From: Streptomyces aurantiacus
Lineage (GTDB): Bacteria; Actinomycetota; Actinomycetes; Streptomycetales; Streptomycetaceae
NCBI RefSeq assembly: GCF_027107535.1
Contig: NZ_CP114283.1
Location: 6,386,001-6,450,000, forward strand
Direction of reading: 5' to 3'
DNA: 64,000 nucleotides
Position numbers and translations under genes: made by a program. This document shows positions 1 to 10,429 of the stretch, piece after piece. Positions within the stretch are counted from its first letter, which is position 1. Every line of letters starts with the position of its first letter. The notes under the pieces were generated by a model, which ran no database searches, was not told where the DNA came from, and saw nothing but the letters and a program-made list of their open reading frames with translations.

Positions 1-1804
<1,804 letters not shown>

Positions 1805-1805
1805 G

Positions 1806-2513
1806 TCAGCTCACCACTTTGGTCATCACGCCCACGGGTACGGCGATGAAACCCACCGTCAGCACCAGTGCGAGCACGTTGGCGATGGTCTTGAAGGCGC
1901 GGTCGCGGGTGCGGCTGCCCACGCCGAGGGTCTGTGCGGCGCTCCAGAAGCCGTGCCGCACGTGCAGGCCGAGCGCGAGCATCGCGACGAGGTAGATGAC
2001 GTTGCCGTACCAGGTGGAGAAGGTGTCGATCACGTTCTGGTAGGGGTGCCCGTGCTGGAAGCCGCCCGGGTGCACGGTGCCGGTCGTCAGGTCCAGGACG
2101 TGCCAGACGATGAACAGGCCGAGGATGATCCCGCCCCAGCGCATGGTGCGCGTCGCGTAGCTCGCCCGGGCCTTCTTGTGCACGTACCGGGTGGGGCGCG
2201 CCCTGATGTCGCGGCGGCTGAGCTGGTACGCGGAGACGGCGTGCGCGACGACGGCGGCGACGAGGACCACGCGGACGATCCACAGCGCCCACTCGTAGTG
2301 CAGGAAGGGCTCGCCGAGGGTGCGCAGCCAGTGCGCGTAGTGGTTGAACTCCCCCGAACCGAAGAAGATCTTGAGGTTGCCCAGCATGTGGACGACCAGG
2401 TACCCCAGCATGATCAGGCCGCTGACGGCCATCACGGTCTTCTTGCCGACGGACGAGTCCCACATGGTGCGCGTCATGGACGGTTTTCGGTCCGTCCGCG
2501 TTGCCAGAGCCAT
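1806..2513 (-). CDS. sdhC: Succinate dehydrogenase cytochrome b558-type subunit
   Basis: Membrane anchor of complex II, 235 residues with about five hydrophobic helices and several helix histidines suitable as haem ligands (for example in [15 protein letters not shown] and LGLHVRHGF). Subunits of this single-chain b558 class replace the separate SdhC and SdhD of other bacteria and usually use menaquinone. The ATG at 2513 gives [10 protein letters not shown] and fits family length. The frame stays open to 2837, but the extra residues look like antisense of the neighbouring regulator, so that start is rejected. It is the first gene of a left-running sdhCA(B) operon and is transcribed divergently from a LysR gene. 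Confidence 0.92.
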   Translation of the reverse strand: MALATRTDRKPSMTRTMWDSSVGKKTVMAVSGLIMLGYLVVHMLGNLKIFFGSGEFNHYAHWLRTLGEPFLHYEWALWIVRVVLVAAVVAHAVSAYQLSRRDIRARPTRYVHKKARASYATRTMRWGGIILGLFIVWHVLDLTTGTVHPGGFQHGHPYQNVIDTFSTWYGNVIYLVAMLALGLHVRHGFWSAAQTLGVGSRTRDRAFKTIANVLALVLTVGFIAVPVGVMTKVVS

Positions 2514-2572
2514 GAGACAGACGCTAGGGCCGACAGGGTCGATCGGTCCAAGACATGGATCAGCTCGTTTCC

Positions 2573-2587
2573 ATAGGCAACCTCTAT
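2573..2587. promoter_or_regulatory. LysR-type operator, ATAG-N7-CTAT
   Basis: The 15-bp inverted repeat ATAG-GCAACCT-CTAT sits in the 94-bp gap between sdhC and the LysR gene, 20 bp ahead of the LysR start codon. It is a textbook T-N11-A LysR box. The position suggests it serves both autoregulation and control of the sdh promoter. The motif is seen directly; the binding protein is inferred from adjacency. Confidence 0.7.
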
Positions 2588-2607
2588 CATGGACGTACGA
2601 TGGAGGA

Positions 2608-3492
2608 ATGCAGTTCCAGCAGCTCCAGTACTTCGTGGCGGTCGCCGAGACCCGGCACTTCACCCGGGCCGCCGACCTGGTCCATGTGGCCCAGCCGTCG
2701 CTGTCCCAGCAGATCAAGGCGCTGGAGCGGGAGTTGGGGGCCGATCTCTTCCTCCGGGCGCGCGGGAACATCACGCTCACGGACGCCGGAGAGGCACTGC
2801 TGCCGCTGGCCCGTCGCATCCTGGCCGACGCCGACACGGCCCGGCACGAGGTGCAGGAGCTGGCTCAGCTGCGCAGCGGCCGGGTGCGCCTCGGCGCGAC
2901 CCCGAGTCTGTGCACGGGGCTGCTGCCGGACGTGCTGCGCGCCTTCCACGACCGGTATCCGGGCATCAGGCTGCTGATCGAGGAGGGGGGCTCCCACGAC
3001 CTCGTACGGGAGCTGGCCCGCGGAGCACTCGATCTGGCCCTCGTGGTCCTTCCCCTGCCCACGCCCTCGCCCGCGCTGACCACGGTGGAGGTGCTGCGGG
3101 AGGACCTGGTCGTGGTGTCGTCGCCGGACGCTCCCGCGCCGGGGCGCGGCCGCCGGACCGTCCGCATCCCCGATCTGGAGGGTGAGCGCCTCGTGATGTT
3201 CCGGCACGGCTACGACCTGCGTGAACTCACCGTCGCCGCGTGCCGTTCCGCCGGGTTCGAGCCGGATTTCGCGGTGGAGGGCGGGGAGATGGACGCGGTG
3301 CTGGGGTTCGTGCGGGCGGGGCTGGGGGTGGCCGTGGTGCCGCGGATGGTGGCGACGCGGTCGGGGCGGGGGTTGCGGGTGACGCCGCTGGCCCGGCCCG
3401 GACTTGCCCGGACCATCGCGTTGGCGCACCGCAGCGATGTGGCTCCGCCCCGGGCCGCCCGTGAGCTGCAGCGGATGCTGCTCGAGCGGTGA
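2608..3492 (+). CDS. LysR-family transcriptional regulator divergent from sdhCA
   Basis: A 294-residue LysR-type regulator. The N-terminal winged helix-turn-helix spans about residues 1-60 (with TRAADLVHVAQPSLSQQI as the recognition region), and a periplasmic-binding-protein-like effector domain spans about 90-290. The ATG at 2608 has a GGAGGA ribosome site six bases upstream and yields the canonical MQFQQLQYFVAVAE start. Longer in-frame starts would run back through the sdh promoter and are not used. The divergent layout and the operator at 2573-2587 suggest it controls the sdh operon and itself; the inducer cannot be told from sequence. Confidence 0.9.
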   Translation: MQFQQLQYFVAVAETRHFTRAADLVHVAQPSLSQQIKALERELGADLFLRARGNITLTDAGEALLPLARRILADADTARHEVQELAQLRSGRVRLGATPSLCTGLLPDVLRAFHDRYPGIRLLIEEGGSHDLVRELARGALDLALVVLPLPTPSPALTTVEVLREDLVVVSSPDAPAPGRGRRTVRIPDLEGERLVMFRHGYDLRELTVAACRSAGFEPDFAVEGGEMDAVLGFVRAGLGVAVVPRMVATRSGRGLRVTPLARPGLARTIALAHRSDVAPPRAARELQRMLLER

Positions 3493-3560
3493 GCGCCGCT
3501 CCGCCGGGGCGCCGTTCGGTCCTGCGGGCACGCTGTGGCTGAGCGCGCGGTTCCTCGCGT

Positions 3561-3601
3561 CCCTGTCGGGGAGGGCAAGGCGCCGCCCCTCCCCGACAGG
3601 G
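3561..3601. terminator. Bidirectional hairpin terminator
   Basis: A perfect 15-bp stem (3561-3575 with 3587-3601) and an 11-base loop lie between the convergent LysR and GGDEF-EAL genes. There is no strong U-tract, as is common for terminators in this genus. Confidence 0.75.
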
Positions 3602-3612
3602 CTCGAGGGCGA

Positions 3613-5748
3613 TCAGCCCGTCGCGTCCACGAGTGCCAGGTCGTGGAGCCGGTCCGGCGGGCCGGGCCGGGCGTAGTACCAGCCCTGGGCGGTGTCACAG
3701 CCGAGGAGTCGCAGCTGCTCGGCCTGCGCCCCCGTCTCCACGCCCTCCACCGTGACCGCGAGGTCCAGGCTGTGGGCCAGGGAGACGATCCCCTCGACGA
3801 TCTTGAGGTCGACGGGATCGGCGGGGAACTGCTGCATGCCCTGGGTGAAGGACCGGTCGAGCTTGAGGATGCTCACCGGGAGGCGGCGCAGGTTCGCGAG
3901 GTTCGAGTAACCCGTGCCGAAGTCGTCGAGCGCGATGTCGACGCCCATCTCGGCGAGCCGGCGCAGCGGCTTCAGGAGGTCGTCGTCCGCGCCGATCAGC
4001 GCCGACTCGGTGACCTCAAGGCAGAGCGAGTCCGGTTCGAGGCCGACACGCTCCAGGATGTCGACCGTGTCGGAGACCAGGCCGGGATGGGTCAGCTGGC
4101 ACGGGGACAGGTTGACGTTGATGCGCAGCGGTCCGGCATCGGCGTGACGTTCCTGCCATTCGCGGGCCTGGCGGACCGACTGCTCAAGGACCCAGCGCCC
4201 CAGCGGGACGATCAGGCCGGTGTGCTCGGCGAGCGGGATGAACCGGTCGGGGCCGAGCACACCGTGCTGCGGGTGCAGCCAGCGGACCAGGGCCTCCGCG
4301 CCGCGCACGCTGCCGTCGCCGAGGTGGACGAGCGGCTGGTACTCGATGAAGAACTCGCCCCGGTCCAGCGCCGCGGGCAGCGCCGTGGTGAGCCCGTGCC
4401 GGGTGATGGCCCGGGCGTCGGCCTCGGGGTCCGCGAGCTCGTAACGGTTGCCGCCCGCCGACTTGGCCCGGTACATCGTGATGTCGGCGCTGCGCAGCAC
4501 CTCCGCCGGGCCGCGCTCGCCCGCCGGACCCTCGACGATGCCGATGCTGCCGCGGACCGTCAGTTCCCGGCCGTCGATACGGACCGGGGTGATCAGGGCG
4601 TTCATGATGCGGTCGGCGAGCGCGTCGACCTCGCTCTCGGTGTCGGGCCCGGTGGTCAGGGCCACGAACTCGTCGCCGCCGAGCCGGGCCACCATCTCGC
4701 CGGGCGCGGTCGCGCAGGACTGCAGCCGGTCGGCGACCTCGACGAGCAGCCGGTCCCCCGCCGCGTGCCCGAGGCTGTCGTTGATGGTCTTGAAGCCGTC
4801 GAGGTCGAGGTAGCAGAGCCCGAAGCGCATGCCGCCGCCCGCGGAGAGGACCTTGTCGAGCCGCTCGAAGAACAGGGTGCGGTTGGGCAGTCCGGTGAGG
4901 GCGTCGTGCGTCGCCTCATACCGGAGCCGGAGGTTGAGCAGCCGGCGCTCGGTGGTGTCCTCCATGAGGGCGAGCTGGTACTGCGGCTCCCCGTCCGCGT
5001 CACGCAGCAGCGACACGGTGAGGTTGGTCCACAGGACCGTTCCGTCGGGCCGGTAGAAGGCCTTCTCGACGTGGTAGTGCTCGCGGTCGCCGCGCACCAG
5101 CTCCTCGTAGAGCCGCCAGACCTGGGGGGCGTCCTCGGGATGGGTCCAGTCGGTGACGTTGCGTCCGCGCACCGACTGCTCGGTGCCGCCGAACATGCGC
5201 AGCAGGGCGTTGTTCACCTGCAGGATGTTGCCGTCGAGGTCGGCGACGCCGATGCCTATGGCCGCGCCCTCGAAGACCGCCCGGAAGCGCGCCTCGGTCG
5301 CGTGCAGCGCGTCCGCGACGATGCCCTGGGCCTGCAGGGCGGCGCGCGCGATGGTCTCCTGCTCCGCCAGCGTCCGCTCCCGCAGCGCGTGCGCGAACCC
5401 GGCGGCCATGGCGTGCTGCAACCGCGCCGAGCGGGCGCGCAGGTCTTCCTGGAGGCCGTCCCCGCCGCAGTAGAGCACCAGATACGCGTCGACGCAGTCG
5501 AGCGTGGCGCTGAGGGCCTCGGGCTCGGTGCAGTGCGCCTCGATGAGCGCGGCGCCGACGGCCTGTCCCTCGGCCGCCTCGAACGTCCTGGCCCGCAGTG
5601 CCTCGCTCAGGCGCCGGGCGAGCGGCACGAGACGCTGCTCGAACTCCGGCCGGGTCAGGGACGTCGCGGTCACCGGGTACACGGCCCGGCTCCAGATCGT
5701 CGCGAACCTGCGCAGTCTGTCCTCCGGCCCGTCCGGCTCGGCGGTCAC
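3613..5748 (-). CDS. rmdA: PAS-GGDEF-EAL cyclic-di-GMP turnover protein, RmdA-like
   Basis: A 711-residue protein predicted to make and break c-di-GMP. A helical N-terminal region of about 150 residues is followed by a PAS domain (about 152-275), a GGDEF domain (about 280-440; motif at 357-361) and an EAL domain (about 450-705; EALVRW from 485, DDFGTGYS at 608-615, VEGVET near 668). All hallmark catalytic motifs are intact. The allosteric I-site before GGDEF is lost: APGE stands where RxxD is expected. The GTG start at 5748 overlaps the stop of the upstream methyltransferase as GTGA, so the two are translationally coupled. Architecture and the nearby sdh genes match S. coelicolor RmdA (SCO0928, from memory), a phosphodiesterase affecting colony development. 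Confidence 0.88.
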   Translation of the reverse strand: MTAEPDGPEDRLRRFATIWSRAVYPVTATSLTRPEFEQRLVPLARRLSEALRARTFEAAEGQAVGAALIEAHCTEPEALSATLDCVDAYLVLYCGGDGLQEDLRARSARLQHAMAAGFAHALRERTLAEQETIARAALQAQGIVADALHATEARFRAVFEGAAIGIGVADLDGNILQVNNALLRMFGGTEQSVRGRNVTDWTHPEDAPQVWRLYEELVRGDREHYHVEKAFYRPDGTVLWTNLTVSLLRDADGEPQYQLALMEDTTERRLLNLRLRYEATHDALTGLPNRTLFFERLDKVLSAGGGMRFGLCYLDLDGFKTINDSLGHAAGDRLLVEVADRLQSCATAPGEMVARLGGDEFVALTTGPDTESEVDALADRIMNALITPVRIDGRELTVRGSIGIVEGPAGERGPAEVLRSADITMYRAKSAGGNRYELADPEADARAITRHGLTTALPAALDRGEFFIEYQPLVHLGDGSVRGAEALVRWLHPQHGVLGPDRFIPLAEHTGLIVPLGRWVLEQSVRQAREWQERHADAGPLRINVNLSPCQLTHPGLVSDTVDILERVGLEPDSLCLEVTESALIGADDDLLKPLRRLAEMGVDIALDDFGTGYSNLANLRRLPVSILKLDRSFTQGMQQFPADPVDLKIVEGIVSLAHSLDLAVTVEGVETGAQAEQLRLLGCDTAQGWYYARPGPPDRLHDLALVDATG

Positions 5749-6557
5749 GCCCTGCGCCCCACGCCCGCGAAACCCGAGTAGGAATAGGGATCCTCGTCCT
5801 CGGACGCCGAGTCGGGCCGCCACGTCGGCATCGGCACCAGTCCGGGTTCCACCATGTCGTACCCCTCGAAGAACCGCGCGATGTCCTCGCGCGAGCGCAT
5901 GATCAGCGGGCTGCGGATGTCCTTGTAGACGTCGACGGCGCCGCCGGCCCGCTCCGGTGGGAGCGGGATCCCCTCGTACGAGGCGTGCGTGACGACGAAC
6001 AGACTGCCGGGCGCAAGCGCGTCCCTCAGCTCTGCCACCGCCCCGTACGGGTCGTCCTCGTCCTCCACGAAGTGAAGTATGGCAACGAGAAGGAGCGCCA
6101 CTGGCTGATTCAGGTCTATCAGCCCCCGAAGCTGGGGACTTGCCAGGATCTCCTGGGGCTTGCGGAGGTCCGCGGTGATGACGTCCGCGTCCTCGTTGCC
6201 GTCCAGGACGGCCCTGCTGTGCTCCACGGCCACCGGATCGTGGTCGACGTAGACGACGCGTGCGCCGGGGCGGGCACTCTGGGCGACCTCGTGGACGTTG
6301 CCGTAGGTGGGTATCCCCGAGCCGATGTCCAGGAACTGGCTGATGCCCTCGTCGGCCGCGAAGCGCACGGCCCGGCGGAGGAACGCCCGGTTCGCCTGCA
6401 TGATCTTGGGCAGCCCCGGCATGAACTCCATGGCCCTGCGCGCGGCTTCCCGGTCGACCTCGAAGTTGTGCGATCCGCCCAGGTAGTAGTCGTAGATGCG
6501 GCTCACGCTCGGCACCGAGATGTCGATGCCACGTGGGGCCCAGGCGGGACGCTCCAT
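5745..6557 (-). CDS. SAM-dependent methyltransferase, PF04672 (DUF574) family
   Basis: A 270-residue protein with the signature of a Streptomyces-rich methyltransferase family: YDYYLGGSHNF at residues 22-32, the SAM-binding DIGSGIPT at 77-84 and the acidic strand end VDHDP at 104-108. The substrate is unknown for almost all members. The ATG at 6557 has a GGAGAG ribosome site seven bases upstream. The stop codon is embedded in the start of the c-di-GMP gene (GTGA), so equal expression of methyltransferase and second-messenger enzyme is likely. Upstream lies about 220 bp of non-coding DNA that should hold the promoter of the pair. Confidence 0.85.
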   Translation of the reverse strand: MERPAWAPRGIDISVPSVSRIYDYYLGGSHNFEVDREAARRAMEFMPGLPKIMQANRAFLRRAVRFAADEGISQFLDIGSGIPTYGNVHEVAQSARPGARVVYVDHDPVAVEHSRAVLDGNEDADVITADLRKPQEILASPQLRGLIDLNQPVALLLVAILHFVEDEDDPYGAVAELRDALAPGSLFVVTHASYEGIPLPPERAGGAVDVYKDIRSPLIMRSREDIARFFEGYDMVEPGLVPMPTWRPDSASEDEDPYSYSGFAGVGRRA

Positions 6558-6783
6558 CTATCTCTCCAAGGCGTAGGCGATCCGGTGTTCGAGCTGAGGC
6601 TACTGATCGCCCGCCAATGGAGCGAGGGGAAACGGAAATTGACCGTCCGTTCCAGGTCACTGCCTCCGGCACGTGCCGAAACGGAATGCCTTGCGAAATC
6701 ACACCGAAGCGTTCCAAAGAGATCGGTGAGAACTGCGCAGAGTCACGAAGAGTCGAGACGGGAGCCGTTCGGATGTGAAAAAG

Positions 6784-6824
6784 CCGCTTCGCCCCCTCCG
6801 TACGGTGCGGAGGGGGCGAAGCGG
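6784..6824 (-). terminator. Second of two tandem terminators of the lipoprotein gene
   Basis: A perfect 17-bp stem (6784-6800 with 6808-6824) has a 7-base loop. In the leftward direction it is followed by GGCTTTTTC, a real U-run, so it reads as an intrinsic terminator for the gene ending at 6918. The surrounding 6558-6917 stretch has no gene; beyond this pair of hairpins and the presumed methyltransferase promoter I see nothing in it. Confidence 0.8.
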
Positions 6825-6842
6825 TGGTTGTGCGCACTTGTT

Positions 6843-6884
6843 CCGATGTTCCGGCACTCTGTTCTCCGAGTGCCGGAACATCGG
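6843..6884 (-). terminator. First of two tandem terminators of the lipoprotein gene
   Basis: A perfect 17-bp stem (6843-6859 with 6868-6884) and an 8-base loop begin 33 bp beyond the lipoprotein stop codon. No U-run follows directly; the second hairpin 18 bp further supplies one. Confidence 0.7.
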
Positions 6885-6917
6885 TCACCGCCCTGGGGAA
6901 GTGGTCGTGCGGTGTGG

Positions 6918-7913
6918 CTACTTCGGCTTGCCGAGCGGCTTGCCCTCGGGGGAGATGGCGTACCAGGTACCGCCGACGCCCTGCCCGTTGGTGTCACCGG
7001 GCTTCTTGTCACCCGCGAAGGTGTAGAGCGGCCAGCAGTCGATGCTCTGCTGCTTGAGGCCGTCCGGACGGTTCAGGACGACATAGCCGCGCCGACCGTC
7101 GTTCTTGTTGTCGATGCCCTTGGTGTCGGCGGCGTCCACCGGCTCGACGACCGGCCACTTCTCGAGGCACGCGCCGACACAGGCCGACTTCATCGGCCAC
7201 GGGGTGTCCTTCTCGAAGCGGTAGACCGTCATGCCGTTCTTGTCGATGACGACCTCGCCGAGCTCCGGGTCGTTACGGGTCGACAGACCGGCCAGGTCGG
7301 CGGCCGCGCCACCCCCGCCGCCGCCTCCGCCGGACGCCTTCTTGCCGGTGGGGGCCGACGCGTACCAGGTACCGCCCACACCCTGGCCGTTGACGTCACC
7401 GGCCTTGGTGTCCTTCGCGAACCGGTACTGCGGCCAGCCGTCGATCGTCAGCTGCTTGGTGCCGTCGGTACGGGTGACCTCGCCGAGCAGGGCCTTGTCA
7501 ATGCCCACCGGAGCGGCGGCGCCGGAGGCCGGGACCGGGGGCCAGGCCGTGGCGCAGTCGCCTTCACAGGTGGACTTCGGCGGCTCCGCCGTGTCCTTGT
7601 CGAAGCGGTAGAGCGTCATGCCCGCGCTGTCCGTCACCACTTCACCGAGCTTGTCGGTGTCCGCAACGGCAAGCTGGCCGGCGCTCTGGCCCTGGGCCGC
7701 GGCACCCTGTCCCGCTGTGGCGGCGGCACCGGTCTCGGTACCCGGGCTCGCTCCGGCCGCCCCCGCCGTACCGTAGCCATTGGCCGCGGGCGCCGCGCCC
7801 ACGTTCTGGCTTCCGGTCGAAGTGTCCGCCTTGTCCTGACCGCACGCCGTCGTCAGCACCAGCACTGCCGCAGCTGACGCTACGAGTGAGGCGCTCCGCC
7901 AGGAGGTCTTCAT
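6918..7913 (-). CDS. Lipoprotein with secreted repeats, PF03640 type
   Basis: A 331-residue exported lipoprotein. The signal peptide ends at a lipobox LTTAC with the lipidated cysteine at residue 24. A low-complexity Ala/Gly/Gln linker follows to about residue 80. After it come two similar halves (about 85-190 and 215-325), each with a TLYRF/TVYRF strand, a paired-cysteine stretch (CEGDCATAW, CVGACLEKW) and a closing GQGVGGTWYA. This is the pattern of PF03640 (Lipoprotein_15), whose biochemical role is not established. A glycine run separates the halves. The ATG at 7913 has GGGAG six bases upstream. It is transcribed alone and ends at two strong terminators. Confidence 0.85.
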   Translation of the reverse strand: MKTSWRSASLVASAAAVLVLTTACGQDKADTSTGSQNVGAAPAANGYGTAGAAGASPGTETGAAATAGQGAAAQGQSAGQLAVADTDKLGEVVTDSAGMTLYRFDKDTAEPPKSTCEGDCATAWPPVPASGAAAPVGIDKALLGEVTRTDGTKQLTIDGWPQYRFAKDTKAGDVNGQGVGGTWYASAPTGKKASGGGGGGGGAAADLAGLSTRNDPELGEVVIDKNGMTVYRFEKDTPWPMKSACVGACLEKWPVVEPVDAADTKGIDNKNDGRRGYVVLNRPDGLKQQSIDCWPLYTFAGDKKPGDTNGQGVGGTWYAISPEGKPLGKPK

Positions 7914-8186
7914 TGGTAACTCCCGCTGTCGTCATAGGTGTTGCGGCGCTGCTCAGCACCGCGTATGGCCCTAGGTACGGGCGGAGGTGCGGTGAGTGTT
8001 CAAAGGGCGCACAAATTTCTTTCTGGTAACGCCCGGGACTGCCGCTCAGGATGAGGTCCGAAAGGTCGGCCCGGCCCCCTTTCGAGAGAGCCGGGTGGCG
8101 CCCTGTGGCAACCGCGCGATGTTCCGTTGTCCCTCCTTCGGGGCAATCCCGCCGCCAGTCCCGCGCGCGCGAGCGCGCGGGGACCG

Positions 8187-8795
8187 ATGATCGCCATCGT
8201 GTCTGGACCACTACGAAACCCACCGCCCCGGTTCGCCCTCGTCATACGGCTGCTGGCGCTGTTCACCCTGACCTGGGTCGCGGGTGGTGCGCCGGCCCCC
8301 GCGGCCGCCGACGCGTGCGCGTACGCCTCCACCGGCCCCGGCGGGGGCGGCGCGGTGGCGGTGGCTGCCGCGGGGACCTGCCCGACCCCCACGCCGCCCC
8401 CGCCCCCACCGCCCTCCACTCCCTGCCCGACACCGGAGCCCTCTCCCACGCCGGAGCCGCCGAAGCCGACGCCCCCGCCGAAACCCGCCCCGAAGCCCAC
8501 GCCGACACCGACTCCCCCGCCGCCGCGGCCCGCGCCTGCCGTTCCGACCGTCGAGCCGCCCGCCCCCGTGACGCCACGGCCTGCCCCCGCCGCGCCCCGC
8601 CCGGCGCCGCCCGCGCCGCCCCCGGCACCGGCTCCCAGCGCGCGGCCCGGCCCGTCACCGGCTCCGGTGAGTTATCCGCCGTACCGCGTCGGCGCACGCA
8701 AGGCCCCACCGCGCGGCGGCCCGTCCCTGGTGTCGCTGACCCTGCTCATCACCGCGCCCGCGGTGCTCGCCGTCGCCGCGCTGCGCCCGCGATGA
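8187..8795 (+). CDS. Secreted proline-rich wall-spanning protein with C-terminal membrane anchor
   Basis: A 202-residue protein. It has an N-terminal signal or anchor helix (RFALVIRLLALFTLTWVAG), about 110 residues that are mostly Pro, Thr, Ala and Lys with PTPEP/PKPTPP repeats, and a C-terminal hydrophobic helix before RPR. A proline-rich rod ending in a membrane helix and basic tail suggests a stalk that spans the peptidoglycan. There is no LPXTG or LAXTG box. The ATG at 8187 follows GGGGA; earlier in-frame codons are possible but lack a ribosome site. It is 16 bp upstream of a DUF4239 gene on the same strand and probably cotranscribed. Confidence 0.7.
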   Translation: MIAIVSGPLRNPPPRFALVIRLLALFTLTWVAGGAPAPAAADACAYASTGPGGGGAVAVAAAGTCPTPTPPPPPPPSTPCPTPEPSPTPEPPKPTPPPKPAPKPTPTPTPPPPRPAPAVPTVEPPAPVTPRPAPAAPRPAPPAPPPAPAPSARPGPSPAPVSYPPYRVGARKAPPRGGPSLVSLTLLITAPAVLAVAALRPR

Positions 8796-8811
8796 CCCCC
8801 GGAGGAACTCC

Positions 8812-9576
8812 TTGTCGGAATGGCTTGTTCTCGCCCTCGCGATGGCGGCTGCGAGTGTCGTCGTCCTCATCGTCACCTTCGTGCGGCACCACACGGCCGC
8901 CGAGGACGACGATCCGTCCGAAACCCCGGACGTCATCGAGTACATGACGATGATGATCGGCGTGGTGTACGCCATCGTGCTCGGCCTGGCCATCGCCGGT
9001 GTGTGGGAGGCACGGGGTGTCGCCGAGGACCACGTCCAGACGGAGGCGCACGCGCTGCACGAGATCTCCGAGCGGGTACGCGTCTACCCGCCCGACACGC
9101 GTGAGCGCATCCGGGGTGACGTCGACGCCTACGTCGACCACGTCGTGACGACCGAGTGGAAGACGATGGCGGAGCACGGCCACGTCACCGAGCGGGGGAC
9201 GAAGCTGCTGGACCGGGTCCGCCACGGCATCACCGACTACGAACCGAGGACGGACTTCGAGGCCCAGGCCTACCAGCCGCTCCTGGATCAGGTGACCGCG
9301 GCGGACGCCGCGCGCACCGCCCGCGCCGAGTCCACGGCGCCGACCATGCCGGGCGTCGTGTGGTTCGGGCTGATCACGGGAGCCGTGGTGACCGTCGGGC
9401 TGATCTTCGCGCTGCAGATCCGCCGCACCCTGCGCGAGGTGATCCTGGCGGGCCTGTTCGCCGCCCTGATCGCCTTCCTGCTGTTCCTCATCTGGGACTT
9501 CGACGCTCCCTACAGCCGCGGCATCACGGCCACCGCCGATCCGTTCCTGACGCTCTTCCCCAAAGCCGGAGAGTGA
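8812..9576 (+). CDS. DUF4239 membrane protein
   Basis: A 254-residue integral membrane protein with two N-terminal helices (about 3-25 and 45-68), a hydrophilic extracellular or cytoplasmic segment of about 105 residues, and two C-terminal helices (about 178-200 and 206-228). This four-helix layout with the conserved first loop (ETPDVIEYMTMMIGVVYAI) is typical of DUF4239 (bestrophin-like) proteins, whose function is unknown. The start is TTG at 8812, chosen because GGAGGA sits five bases upstream and no ATG or GTG is better placed. Confidence 0.75.
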   Translation: MSEWLVLALAMAAASVVVLIVTFVRHHTAAEDDDPSETPDVIEYMTMMIGVVYAIVLGLAIAGVWEARGVAEDHVQTEAHALHEISERVRVYPPDTRERIRGDVDAYVDHVVTTEWKTMAEHGHVTERGTKLLDRVRHGITDYEPRTDFEAQAYQPLLDQVTAADAARTARAESTAPTMPGVVWFGLITGAVVTVGLIFALQIRRTLREVILAGLFAALIAFLLFLIWDFDAPYSRGITATADPFLTLFPKAGE

Positions 9577-9598
9577 CGGGCCCTCACCACAACCCGCC

Positions 9599-9632
9599 CG
9601 GGGGACGGGCGCCACGCCGCGCCCGTCCCCCG
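9599..9632 (+). terminator. Hairpin terminator after the DUF4239 gene
   Basis: A perfect 13-bp stem (9599-9611 with 9620-9632) and 8-base loop lie 23 bp past the stop codon. Confidence 0.7.
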
Positions 9633-9795
9633 GCCGCGGGTACGGGCTCCCCGGTTCGGCCCACACGGTTGCCCCATTCGCGCGACACCGATCGCGCCGG
9701 CGCCCGCACCTTCCTAGCGTTTCGATCATCGAGGTGCACGTACGGCGCAGCGGAAAAGGTCCGCGGGCTGCTCCTCGGGACCCGGAGGACTCACC

Positions 9796-10323
9796 ATGCG
9801 CGCGATACGCGTCTTTTCGGCCGCACTGCTGGGCATGACCGCCCTGACCCTCACCGCACCCGCCGCCGTCGCCCGGGAGGACGGGGAGCGCGACATCACC
9901 TCGTTCGGCTTCGACGTCGCCCCGACGACCATCGCCGCGGGCGGCCGCGTGACGCTCTCGGTCAACGGCTGCCGGTCCGACACCAAGGTCACCTCCGGCG
10001 TCTTCGACACGGTGACGATCCACAAGGGACAGGGCACGGGCACGGCCACCGTCGACTGGGAAGCCAAGCCTGGCGCGGTGTACGAGGTGAAGTTCCAGTG
10101 CGGGAACGAATCCGGCCATACGGAGCTCACCATCGCCGGTGGCCGGCCGAACAGCCCGACGCATACCCCCGTCCCCCTCCACCGGGGCGTCAAGGCGGGC
10201 GTCGGCGGCTCCGCCGGCGGCTTCGACCTGGGCGAGATCGGCCTCGGGGCGGCGCTCATCGCCGGCTCGGTCGGCGCGGCCTACCACTGGTCGCGCAGAC
10301 GCGCCGGCGAGCACGGCGGCTGA
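9796..10323 (+). CDS. Secreted protein with C-terminal membrane helix, paralogue of the convergent gene
   Basis: A 175-residue exported protein: signal peptide to about residue 26 (cleavage near AVA-RE), a beta-rich domain of about 90 residues with two cysteines (NGCRSDT and KFQCGNE) likely forming a disulphide, a Gly-rich linker, a C-terminal helix and the basic tail WSRRRAGEHGG. The domain resembles that of the gene at 10430-10918 (shared pattern of TIAAGGRVTLSVNGC and VIARGGQLTVTVDGC). The anchor-like tail looks like that of a sortase substrate, yet no LPXTG or LAXTG box precedes it. ATG at 9796 follows GGAGG. Function unknown. Confidence 0.7.
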   Translation: MRAIRVFSAALLGMTALTLTAPAAVAREDGERDITSFGFDVAPTTIAAGGRVTLSVNGCRSDTKVTSGVFDTVTIHKGQGTGTATVDWEAKPGAVYEVKFQCGNESGHTELTIAGGRPNSPTHTPVPLHRGVKAGVGGSAGGFDLGEIGLGAALIAGSVGAAYHWSRRRAGEHGG

Positions 10324-10331
10324 CGCACCGG

Positions 10332-10378
10332 ACGGCCCTTCGCCCCGGAACCCTTGTGGGTCCGGGGCGAAGGGCCGT
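10332..10378. terminator. Bidirectional terminator between two convergent secreted-protein genes
   Basis: A perfect 18-bp stem (10332-10349 with 10361-10378) and 11-base loop lie between the two convergent genes. Confidence 0.8.
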
Positions 10379-10429
10379 TCACGTGCGAGGCGTCCTCGAC
10401 GGGGAAAGCCGGTCGTCGCGGGTCGCGAC

